Below the pieces are notes generated by a model that worked only from the letters and a program-made list of their open reading frames with translations, was not told where the DNA came from and made no database searches. This document shows positions 6,866-14,314 of a DNA stretch of 20,823 nucleotides, one piece after another; position 1 is the first letter of the stretch, and every line of letters begins with the position of its first letter. The DNA comes from CAYSCZ01 sp964429655 (lineage in GTDB: Bacteria; Bacteroidota; Bacteroidia; Cytophagales; Cyclobacteriaceae), in the NCBI GenBank assembly GCA_964429655.1, contig CAYSCZ010000052.1, positions 1-20,823 on the forward strand, given 5' to 3'. The position numbers were made by a program, and so were the translations under genes.

Positions 6866-7309
6866 ATGAAAAGACACATCGCCCTTCAGCCTTTATCAAG
6901 ACATCACCATAAAATACTATTGGTTGCTCAATTATTTAAAAAAGAAGCGCCGCCTTACAGAGGATTGCCCACGGATATTGAAGGAAAGGTTGACTATGCT
7001 ATTCAAACACTGGATAAAATATATAATATCCACATCGATACAGAAAACAAAGTTTTTGAAATTGTTAAATCAACTACCGGTGTGTTTGATGGGTTAATTA
7101 AAGACCTGGAGGCAGATCACAAGGCGTTTTTAGATGCCTTTGAGGCTTTTAAATTTTCGAAAAGGGAATATCAGATCGATTGGCTGGATGATTTTGGGCA
7201 CATGCTTGAGCATCACATAAGGATAGAGGAGAGAGAATTGTTTCAGGGTATTCAGGAGGTTTGCCCGGAAATATTACCACAAATCCAAACCGTTACCAAG
7301 GATATCTGA
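6866..7309 (+). CDS. Hemerythrin-like (HHE domain) protein
   Basis: A 147-residue all-helical cytoplasmic protein. The N-terminal PLSRHHHKILL segment, the central His/Glu pairs (H56-I-D-T-E60, then D-H near 84-85) and the late HMLEHHIRIEERELF (about 112-126) give the spacing of a hemerythrin four-helix bundle with a non-haem di-iron centre. Such proteins bind or sense O2, NO or iron; the ligand here is not determined. The ATG start is firm because the conserved PLSR-HHH segment begins within ten residues. A terminator hairpin and T-run sit directly before the start codon with no normal leader. A TATAATTTG sequence just upstream, close to the -7 consensus, may start a transcript of its own. 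It ends 5 nt before the opposing GH3 gene's stop. Confidence 0.85.
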   Translation: MKRHIALQPLSRHHHKILLVAQLFKKEAPPYRGLPTDIEGKVDYAIQTLDKIYNIHIDTENKVFEIVKSTTGVFDGLIKDLEADHKAFLDAFEAFKFSKREYQIDWLDDFGHMLEHHIRIEERELFQGIQEVCPEILPQIQTVTKDI

Positions 7310-7314
7310 GTACA

Positions 7315-8832
7315 TCAATTTAAATATTTTAAAATTTCCTCTACATATTGGCGATCGTTCGCTAATCGTGGCACCTTATTCTGTCCACCTAATTTGCCTT
7401 TGTCTTTTAACCACTTTTTGAAAGTACCCTTTGGGGCATTGTGAATGACCGGTGGTTGCAGGGCAATTTCTTTATGTCGCTTTGCATCATAATCAGAGTT
7501 AATTTCCCTTAAACTATTGTCAAGGGCAACTTTAAATTTTTCATGATCGCTAGGTTGGCTTATAAATTCTATGATCCATTCGTGGCCACCTTTTTGTTTT
7601 GATCCCAGGTATCTTGGAGCAGCAGTAAAGTTGTCAATCTCCGCGCCGGTTTCAGTGCAAGCAATGGAAATGGCATGTTCTGCATTATCAATTATGAGTT
7701 CTTCACCAAAGGCATTGATAAAGTGCTTGGTGCGCCCAGTAATTTTTATTCTAAAAGGATTTAAAGCGGTGAATTTTATGGTATCCCCTATTTTATAGCG
7801 CCATAGGCCAGCGTTGGTAGATATAACCATCGCGTAGTTTTTATTTAATTCAACCTCATTCAATGTTCTGGTTGCTGGGTAATCGTCTTCCCATTTTTCC
7901 ATGGGGATAAATTCATAGTATATACCATAATCCAACATGAGTAAAAGCTCACTGGACTCAGACCGGTCTTGTATGGCGAAAAATCCTTCAGAAGCGTTAT
8001 AAGTCTCCAGATAGTTCATCGAATGTGAGGGTATCAGCTTTTCAAAAAGCGACCGGTATGGGATAAATGATACTGCCCCATGCACAAACAGCTCCAAATT
8101 TGGCCATATTTCCAGAATACTTTTTTTATTATATTTCTCAAGTATTCGCTCCAGTAGTACCAAGGTCCAGGTTGGGACGCCTGAGATATTGGTCACATTT
8201 TCTGAATAGGTAGCTTCAGCAATTTTTTCAATTTTACTTTCCCATTCATCCATCAAAGCAATTTCAAGACTCGGGGTTCTGATTAATTGAATCCAAAAAG
8301 GCAGGTTTTTTAGGAGTACAGCGGACACGTCCCCGTAGAATGATTTTTGTTTCTCATCAAATTGATTGACCTGCTGGCTTCCTCCGATAATTAATCCCTT
8401 TCCTGAAAAGACCCTGGATCCAGGATTGTTATTCAGATAAATGGACATTAAATCCTTACCACCTTTGTAGTGGCAATCATCCATAGCTTCCTGGCTTACC
8501 GGGATAAATTTACTTCTTGCATTGGTAGTTCCGGAGGATTTTGCATACCAGGTGATATCTGAGGGCCAAAAAATATTTTTCTCACCCTGCATTGATCGCT
8601 TAATGTAGGGATAGAAATCCTCATAGGAGACCAGTGGTACCCTTTCCCTAAAATCATTACTATTTTTAATTTCGTGGAAATGGTGTTTTTTACCGTATTC
8701 CGTATTTCTTGCTTTATCCACCAGGTTTTCTAATAATTCATTTTGAACCTCAAGCGGGTATTTAAAGAACAACTCAATTTGGTGTATTCTTTTTTTCATT
8801 ACCCTCGAAAGTATAGATGTGATCAGAGGCAT
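7315..8832 (-). CDS. GH3 (auxin-responsive promoter-like) acyl-acid amido synthetase family protein
   Basis: A 505-residue member of the GH3 branch of the adenylating (ANL) superfamily. Plant GH3 enzymes adenylate acids such as jasmonate or auxin and join them to amino acids; bacterial substrates are not known from sequence. Visible motifs are the ATP/phosphate loop YAKSSGTTNARSKFIP, the adenine-region YNASEGFF, LWRYKIGDTIKFT and TGRTKHFINAFGEE. An upstream in-frame TTG at 8856 would overlap lptB, but the ATG at 8832 gives the usual N-terminus (MPLITSILSRVMKKRIHQ) and sits 1 nt after the lptB stop, so I take it as the start. It is the last gene of the recJ-lptB-GH3 run and ends 5 nt from the opposing hemerythrin-like gene. 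Confidence 0.88.
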   Translation of the reverse strand: MPLITSILSRVMKKRIHQIELFFKYPLEVQNELLENLVDKARNTEYGKKHHFHEIKNSNDFRERVPLVSYEDFYPYIKRSMQGEKNIFWPSDITWYAKSSGTTNARSKFIPVSQEAMDDCHYKGGKDLMSIYLNNNPGSRVFSGKGLIIGGSQQVNQFDEKQKSFYGDVSAVLLKNLPFWIQLIRTPSLEIALMDEWESKIEKIAEATYSENVTNISGVPTWTLVLLERILEKYNKKSILEIWPNLELFVHGAVSFIPYRSLFEKLIPSHSMNYLETYNASEGFFAIQDRSESSELLLMLDYGIYYEFIPMEKWEDDYPATRTLNEVELNKNYAMVISTNAGLWRYKIGDTIKFTALNPFRIKITGRTKHFINAFGEELIIDNAEHAISIACTETGAEIDNFTAAPRYLGSKQKGGHEWIIEFISQPSDHEKFKVALDNSLREINSDYDAKRHKEIALQPPVIHNAPKGTFKKWLKDKGKLGGQNKVPRLANDRQYVEEILKYLN

Positions 8833-8833
8833 T

Positions 8834-9565
8834 TTAAAATTTCTTTTTAAGCTCAAAATGTCTTCCCAGATATACCCGCCTCACTTGCTCATCAGCTGCA
8901 AGTTCTTCGGCTGTCCCGGCTTTTAGTAATTTACCTTCAAACATTAAATATGCCCGGTTTGTGATGGACAGGGTTTCGTTTACATTATGATCAGTGATCA
9001 AAATACCAATATTTTTCTTTTTAAGTTGTGATACGATAGATTGTATCTCCTCCACGGCTATAGGATCCACACCTGCAAACGGCTCATCCAGCAGCACAAA
9101 TTTCGGGTCAATGGCCAAAGCCCTGGCTATCTCCGTTCTGCGTCGCTCACCACCAGATAGGACTATGCCGAGGTTTTTCCTAACATGGCCCAGGCTAAAT
9201 TCCTCCATCAAACTTTCAATTTTTTCTTTTTGATCCTTCTTACTGAGATCACTCATTTCCAGGACAGCTTTAAGGTTTTCCTCGACAGTAAGTTTCCTAA
9301 ATACAGAGGCTTCCTGGGCGAGGTAACCAATACCCTTATTAGCCCTTTTAAACATTGGAAGCCCTGTAATGTCTTGATCATCCAGGTAAATATGACCTTC
9401 ATTTGGTCTTATTAACCCAACGATCATATAAAATGAGGTTGTTTTCCCAGCCCCATTAGGACCCAGAAGGCCAACAATCTCCCCTTGTTTTACAGATATC
9501 GAGATGTCATTGACAACAATTCTGCGTTTATATTTTTTTATTAGATGTTCTGCTTTTAAGATCAT
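8834..9565 (-). CDS. lptB: LPS export ABC transporter ATPase LptB
   Basis: ATPase of the LptB2FG complex, which extracts lipopolysaccharide from the inner membrane and drives it along the Lpt bridge. The 243 residues show Walker A GPNGAGKT (35-42), the signature LSGGE followed by RRR (136-143), Walker B LLDEPFAGVDP (about 158-168) and the switch histidine in ITDHNV. The FYMIVGLIRP stretch after Walker A is typical of LptB. The N-terminus (MILKAEHLIKKYKRR) is as expected, so the ATG at 9565 is firm even though it lies 38 nt inside recJ in another frame. Translation is probably coupled to recJ. The GH3 gene starts 1 nt after the stop. No other lpt genes are in the window. Confidence 0.95.
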   Translation of the reverse strand: MILKAEHLIKKYKRRIVVNDISISVKQGEIVGLLGPNGAGKTTSFYMIVGLIRPNEGHIYLDDQDITGLPMFKRANKGIGYLAQEASVFRKLTVEENLKAVLEMSDLSKKDQKEKIESLMEEFSLGHVRKNLGIVLSGGERRRTEIARALAIDPKFVLLDEPFAGVDPIAVEEIQSIVSQLKKKNIGILITDHNVNETLSITNRAYLMFEGKLLKAGTAEELAADEQVRRVYLGRHFELKKKF

Positions 9566-11282
9566 ACCCCACTTCTGAATTTTCTGCCGGCTTTATATCC
9601 TTCAAATTTAGGACGATAGATTTATTCCCGTTATAAATATTTTCCTCAATATGGTAGGCGATGTCAAAATAATTGCAATCAGAATAGTTATTGAATTTTT
9701 CCCATAAGTTGAATCCAATTGCCTCAAACGAGATTGGACCATCTGCCTGTTTCACTAAAAACTTAATATGCTTATCCTTTAAGACCCTACAACCATTCAC
9801 AATTTGGATGTTATTTGACGCAAAAACAGGGCTCATGTTTCCAGGGCCAAAAGGGTGCATTTGTTTAAGAATATTTAAAAACCTGAAATTGATCGCAGAT
9901 AAGGGCAAATCGCAATCTATGACCAGACGAGGAACCGTCTGCTCTTCGGTTATGCGTTCTGACACAATTTGTTCGAATCTTTCTTTGAATTCATCAATTT
10001 TATCAATCTCCAGTGTCAGGCCGGCCGCAAATTTATGGCCTCCAAAAGTTTTTAACAGATCGGAGCAATCATTTAATGCACTGTAAAGATCAAATCCTTC
10101 CACGGATCTTGCAGAACCAGTAGCCAGACTTTTTGATTCCGTTAATATTATTGTCGGCTTATAGTAATGTTCTATGCATCTGGAGGCAACAATTCCAATA
10201 ATGCCTTTATGCCAATTTTTATTAAATAGTACTGTTGATCTTTTATCTCTCGTATTTTCCTCTTCCAATAATGAAAGGGCTTCCTCGGTAGTGTCCAGAT
10301 CAAATGTTCTGCGCTCAGTGTTTGTTTTGTTTATCTCTTTTGCTTTCTCATGGGCATCTTCACAATCTTTAGAAACCAACAGGTCCACAGCATTGCTGGC
10401 ATGGTTAATTCTTCCAGCGGCATTGATTCTGGGAGCTATGCCGAAAACGATGTTGGATATATCAATTTTACCTTTTATTCCGGCGATGTCTTTCAAGGCG
10501 TTTAATCCCGGACTCGGTTTATTATTTAAGACGTTTAGTCCATGATAAGCCATAATCCTGTTTTCATCAACGATTGGCACAATATCCGCAGCTATGCTTA
10601 CGGCCAATAAGTCCAGGAATTTAAACAGATTGGCCATCTCTATGGTGTTTTGTATAGCAAATCCCTGCATAAGTTTAAAGCCAACACCGCAGCCTGATAA
10701 TTCTTTAAAAGGATATGGATCATTGGGCTGTTTTGGGTCAAGAATACTGTAGGCTTCAGGCAGCTGTTCGCCTGGCATGTGGTGATCACAAATAATTAAA
10801 TCTATATCAAGATTTTTTGCCAATTTACTTTCGTAATGGGCTTTTATTCCACAATCTAAAGCGATGATCAATCCAAAACCCTTCTCATGCGCCCAGTTGA
10901 TGCTCTTTTCAGAGATGCCGTATCCCTCCTCGTACCGGTCGGGAATATATATTTCGATATTTGTATAATACCGAATCAGAAAATTGTAGCATAAAGCCAC
11001 CGCAGTCGTTCCATCTACATCATAATCCCCGTAAATCAAAATCTTCTCCCGTTTAAAAATGGCATCATTTAATCGGTCTACGGCTTTATCCAATCCTAAC
11101 ATTAAAAATGGATTATGAAGGTTTTTTAGTGAGGGACGAAAAAATTCTTTAGCTTGGTAATAGTCATTAATATTTCTTTGAACCAGGACAGAAGATATAT
11201 ATTGATTGACGTTGATAGCTTTTGATAAGGCTTCTATAATCCTTTGATTAGGTTTTATGACTCTGTCCCATCGTACATCCAT
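9528..11282 (-). CDS. recJ: Single-stranded-DNA-specific 5'-3' exonuclease RecJ
   Basis: RecJ degrades 5' single-stranded DNA in recombination and mismatch repair. Seen from the ATG at 11282 (584 residues): the DHH-family motif YGDYDVDGTT (about 84-93), ALDCGI, the ICDHH motif, SGCGVGFK, PRINAAGR, and the DHHA1 glycine motif FGGHKFAAG. A C-terminal OB-like region follows. A TTG two codons upstream is also open, but the ATG is the more likely start. The size is normal for the family. It is the first gene of the recJ-lptB-GH3 unit, and its last 38 nt overlap the start of lptB. The 127-nt upstream gap separates it from a divergent gene of unknown function and must hold promoters for both. Confidence 0.95.
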   Translation of the reverse strand: MDVRWDRVIKPNQRIIEALSKAINVNQYISSVLVQRNINDYYQAKEFFRPSLKNLHNPFLMLGLDKAVDRLNDAIFKREKILIYGDYDVDGTTAVALCYNFLIRYYTNIEIYIPDRYEEGYGISEKSINWAHEKGFGLIIALDCGIKAHYESKLAKNLDIDLIICDHHMPGEQLPEAYSILDPKQPNDPYPFKELSGCGVGFKLMQGFAIQNTIEMANLFKFLDLLAVSIAADIVPIVDENRIMAYHGLNVLNNKPSPGLNALKDIAGIKGKIDISNIVFGIAPRINAAGRINHASNAVDLLVSKDCEDAHEKAKEINKTNTERRTFDLDTTEEALSLLEEENTRDKRSTVLFNKNWHKGIIGIVASRCIEHYYKPTIILTESKSLATGSARSVEGFDLYSALNDCSDLLKTFGGHKFAAGLTLEIDKIDEFKERFEQIVSERITEEQTVPRLVIDCDLPLSAINFRFLNILKQMHPFGPGNMSPVFASNNIQIVNGCRVLKDKHIKFLVKQADGPISFEAIGFNLWEKFNNYSDCNYFDIAYHIEENIYNGNKSIVLNLKDIKPAENSEVGYDLKSRTSNKKI

Positions 11283-11409
11283 AAACAAATATCTGTAGAA
11301 ATTATTAAAGAATGACAGGGGAAGATAGCTTTAAAATTTTACATAAATGGATTTCCATAGTATACTTTGGATGGTTGATTATGTTGGATCAAGATCACAA
11401 TTTTGAGTA

Positions 11410-12003
11410 ATGCAAAATACATTCCTTCAGCTCGAATTTAGTGAGCTATTAAACTTTATCAATTTAACTGAAGACGGGCAGAGGTATGATTACTCATTAA
11501 AGGCGGGGATTGTTGATACGGAAAAACTTGATAAAGATGATCTTGATCACTTTTTCAATGAGCAACACAGGTTAGACCAGGAAATATTGCCAACATTATT
11601 TACTTACAGGGAAATACTCTGGCAACCTAACACTTTCCCTGATCATAAATTGCCGGAGGTTTCCATTAAAATTTTAAAATCTTACTGTGAGGAATTACTA
11701 GGTGATGCGGCTATCCATCATAACAAAGTAGTATCCTGCCTCATTAATGGGGAAGTAAAAATTTGTGAAAAAGCGCTCAGATCAATTGATGATGGAGAAT
11801 ATTTAAATCACATTTTGGGCATTTTTAGAAAAGATTCTTATCCAATTATCAAATTCTTTATAAACCTTCCAGGTGTAAAGCTTGAATATTATCAGGAAGC
11901 CATCCACCGTCTGAATTTTTTTATTAAAATACTACTGACCCAGTTCAATTTTAACCTATCAGATCTGATGGATCCCTACTGGCACATATCCAGAAAGCAC
12001 TGA
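11410..12003 (+). CDS. Conserved-looking protein of unknown function
   Basis: I do not recognise this 197-residue protein. It is predicted cytoplasmic: no signal peptide or membrane span is visible. It is acidic in the first half (DTEKLDKDDLDHFF) and rich in leucine, isoleucine, phenylalanine and tyrosine throughout, suggesting a mostly helical globular fold. No nucleotide-binding, metal-binding or helix-turn-helix motif stands out. Clean reading over 197 codons and normal composition support a real gene. It diverges from recJ across 127 nt, and its stop is 1 nt from the opposing MOSC stop. A TATACTTTG element at 11361-11369, one base longer than TAnnTTTG, may belong to its promoter. The start is ATG without a Shine-Dalgarno sequence. 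Confidence 0.7.
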   Translation: MQNTFLQLEFSELLNFINLTEDGQRYDYSLKAGIVDTEKLDKDDLDHFFNEQHRLDQEILPTLFTYREILWQPNTFPDHKLPEVSIKILKSYCEELLGDAAIHHNKVVSCLINGEVKICEKALRSIDDGEYLNHILGIFRKDSYPIIKFFINLPGVKLEYYQEAIHRLNFFIKILLTQFNFNLSDLMDPYWHISRKH

Positions 12004-12004
12004 T

Positions 12005-12487
12005 TTATAAAAGGTATACTGAATTTCCTACGGAGATGATACCCTCCTCAATTACTTTAGCCGTAATTCCACCATGGCCACGCATGGCATTATATCCGCC
12101 TTCACCCAGAGCCTCTTCCATTCTGGAGCATGGATGGCAGTACCCTGTTGCTTCCAATATTGCTTCTCCGATTTGAAATTTTTGATTGACCAGAGCCAAT
12201 AAATTTATTTGGCTAACCACAATATTTCGTCTTGTCCATTCAGGTCTAATTTCTTTTTTCATAATTGAGCCGATTGTAATCAAATGTTCCTCCTGAATTA
12301 TGGTGACCTGCCTTTTTTGATTTTTTACCCCTGCAAATCTATCACCAACTAAGCCTAAAGAAGCCCTGGCTTCTACACTAGAAACAATATTTATTTTTTT
12401 CCTTTTTCCCGGCCTTAAACCTATCCATTTCACATGACCTTTTTGAGGCATTCTTTTAAATAACTCCTGAATTGTAAAACTTGACAT
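12005..12487 (-). CDS. MOSC-domain protein
   Basis: A 160-residue single MOSC (molybdenum cofactor sulfurase C-terminal) domain. Members bind molybdenum cofactor or carry activated sulfur; YiiM and mARC-type proteins reduce N-hydroxylated compounds. Visible MOSC features are GLVGDRFAG, the RQVTII beta strand, RRNIVVS-INLL, and the GYCHPCSRME segment with the conserved cysteine, followed by MRGHGGI. A TTG three codons upstream is in frame, but the ATG at 12487 is the better start. The protein is short and lacks the N-terminal beta-barrel and ferredoxin-like additions of larger MOSC proteins, so partners are needed for redox chemistry. No molybdenum cofactor genes lie nearby. Confidence 0.87.
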   Translation of the reverse strand: MSSFTIQELFKRMPQKGHVKWIGLRPGKRKKINIVSSVEARASLGLVGDRFAGVKNQKRQVTIIQEEHLITIGSIMKKEIRPEWTRRNIVVSQINLLALVNQKFQIGEAILEATGYCHPCSRMEEALGEGGYNAMRGHGGITAKVIEEGIISVGNSVYLL

Positions 12488-12610
12488 ATTTTGCAACTCA
12501 AATTATCATTTTAAAACATATTTGAACAATTTAATTATTAAGTAAAGTAATACGTTATTTCTTTTGACAGTTGTGGCTAATAATTATGGGTCGGTAGCTT
12601 TTCAATCTCC

Positions 12611-13183
12611 ATGGATGATAAAATAAGGTTTTTAATCACTAATCTCATTAAGGGATTGGCTTGGTTGGCGGTGTTAATTGGGTTATTAATTTATGCGAAG
12701 AATAAGTTAAATTTTGACTTTTTTGAGCTTATATCTCCTATATCGGAAAAGCCTTTCTTGATCTTTTCGATATTTTTTGCTTCTGAGGTTGTTTTTGGAA
12801 TTATCCCGCCGGAAATATTTATGTTTTGGTCGCTTAGGAATGGATTAGTTTCCCATTATGTTGGAAATATAATCACACTATCAATTTTGTCATACATATC
12901 GGGTTATATCGGATTTTTTATTGGTTCTTATCTCAATCAGACTCGATTGTACAGGATCTTGAAAATTAATTTTTTAGGAAAATATGAAAGGCTACTGAAT
13001 AAATATGGTGGTTTTTTATTGATTGTTGCTGCTTTAACCCCGTTGCCATTTTCAGGCATTTGTATGTTGATTGGCGCAGTTAAATATCCATTAAGGAAGT
13101 TTTTTACCTTTACCTTATTCAGGTTTTTGAGGTTTATTGTCTACTCTTACATCATTTGGGAGGCAAATATCCTTACGCCTTAG
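12611..13183 (+). CDS. VTT/DedA-like integral membrane protein
   Basis: A 190-residue polytopic membrane protein with hydrophobic segments at about 10-28, 47-70, 84-108, 133-155 and 160-185. The glycine-rich and proline-bearing central part (FGIIPPEIFMFW, then SGYIGFFIGSYL and TPLPFSGICMLIGAVKYP) fits the small VTT/YqaA-like relatives of DedA, which act in phospholipid or isoprenoid-carrier movement across the inner membrane. The substrate is not known. The ATG start directly precedes a charged residue pair and the first membrane span. A TAGCTTTT element at 12595-12602 is one base from the -7 consensus and lies 8 nt before the start. Its stop overlaps the stop of the cysteine desulfurase gene by 4 nt. 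Confidence 0.75.
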   Translation: MDDKIRFLITNLIKGLAWLAVLIGLLIYAKNKLNFDFFELISPISEKPFLIFSIFFASEVVFGIIPPEIFMFWSLRNGLVSHYVGNIITLSILSYISGYIGFFIGSYLNQTRLYRILKINFLGKYERLLNKYGGFLLIVAALTPLPFSGICMLIGAVKYPLRKFFTFTLFRFLRFIVYSYIIWEANILTP

Positions 13184-14307
13184 CCTAAGATATCTTTTAA
13201 ACAGGCAACAGTATAATCAATTTCTTCTTTAGTATTCATTTTACTGAAAGAGAATCGAATGGTTCCCCGGTCTTTGGGTTTGTTGAGTGCTGCGATTACA
13301 TGAGAGCCAATGTCAGATCCACTAGAACAGGCACTGCCTCCTGAGGCTGATATTCCTTTTATATCCAGGTTAAAAAGCAGCATATCATTGTTATCAGAAG
13401 CTGGTGTGCATACATTAAGAACTGTGTAGAGGCTTTTATCTTCATCGTCAGAATAGCCATTGAATTCAAGTCCCGCAATTTCTTTCAGTTGACTGATCAT
13501 ATGATTTTTCAGATCCAGGATATGGTTTCTATGTGATTCCATATTTTCATAAGCAATGGATAATGCCTCGGTTAGTCCGACCACCCCATAAACATTTTCA
13601 GTTCCGCCACGCATATTTCGCTCCTGTGCCCCACCATGAATGTAAGGTGGAATTTTGTTGCCATTTTTTATATAAAGGAATCCTATACCTTTTGGGCCAT
13701 GGAATTTATGGGCAGAACCAACTATGAAGTCTGCTTTTAGCTTTTGAAGGTCATGGGTAAAATGACCGACGGTTTGAACTGTATCCGAATGTAATAGCGC
13801 GCCATACTCCTGGCACAATTCTGCAATTTCTTCTATGTCGGTCAGGTTACCAATCTCGTTGTTTCCCTGCATGATACTTACCAATGATTTTGGATTATCC
13901 CTCAAAGTGGTAGATAGTTGATCAGGCTCGAAATTGCCCTTTTCATCCAGGTCAAGATAAGTTGTTTTTACTTTGCCACATTTTTCCAAAAATTCAATAG
14001 TATGCATTACAGCGTGATGCTCAATTTTAGTGGAGATAATATGCTTAATGTCATATTTTTCTATTGCTCCTATGATGGCGGTGTTATCTGCTTCTGTTCC
14101 TCCTGAGGTAAAGAAGATTTCAGCAGGGGATGCATTGAGTAATTCAGCGATCTTTTTTCTCGATCTTTCTATCGCTGAGCGGGTTTTTCTACCATGTGCA
14201 TGTATTGAAGAGGGGTTACCATATTGATTTTTCATATAAGGCATCATCGCTTCCACAACCACAGGATCTATAGGTGTTGTGGCTGCATTATCAAGATAAA
14301 CCTCCAT
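13180..14307 (-). CDS. Cysteine desulfurase (NifS/IscS class)
   Basis: PLP enzyme that removes sulfur from cysteine for Fe-S clusters, tRNA thiolation and other sulfur uses. The 375-residue length matches group I NifS/IscS. Seen: the N-terminus YLDNAATTPID, GNPSSIHAHGR, FTSGGTEADN, the histidine pair near 97-98 over the cofactor ring, the Schiff-base lysine K201 in SAHKFHGPKG, and the active cysteine C327 in SGGSACSSG. The short loop around the cysteine favours NifS/IscS over SufS. It lies 7 nt after glmM and is the last gene of a three-gene unit led by the four-cysteine small membrane protein. No iscU or nifU is in the window. Confidence 0.94.
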   Translation of the reverse strand: MEVYLDNAATTPIDPVVVEAMMPYMKNQYGNPSSIHAHGRKTRSAIERSRKKIAELLNASPAEIFFTSGGTEADNTAIIGAIEKYDIKHIISTKIEHHAVMHTIEFLEKCGKVKTTYLDLDEKGNFEPDQLSTTLRDNPKSLVSIMQGNNEIGNLTDIEEIAELCQEYGALLHSDTVQTVGHFTHDLQKLKADFIVGSAHKFHGPKGIGFLYIKNGNKIPPYIHGGAQERNMRGGTENVYGVVGLTEALSIAYENMESHRNHILDLKNHMISQLKEIAGLEFNGYSDDEDKSLYTVLNVCTPASDNNDMLLFNLDIKGISASGGSACSSGSDIGSHVIAALNKPKDRGTIRFSFSKMNTKEEIDYTVACLKDILG

Positions 14308-14314
14308 ATCTAGG

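Noticed and set aside
9691..10545. Long + strand open frames (131 and 123 codons) opposite recJ
   Set aside because: They lie wholly inside recJ, whose motifs are clear. Their translations show no domain pattern and mirror the opposing codons.
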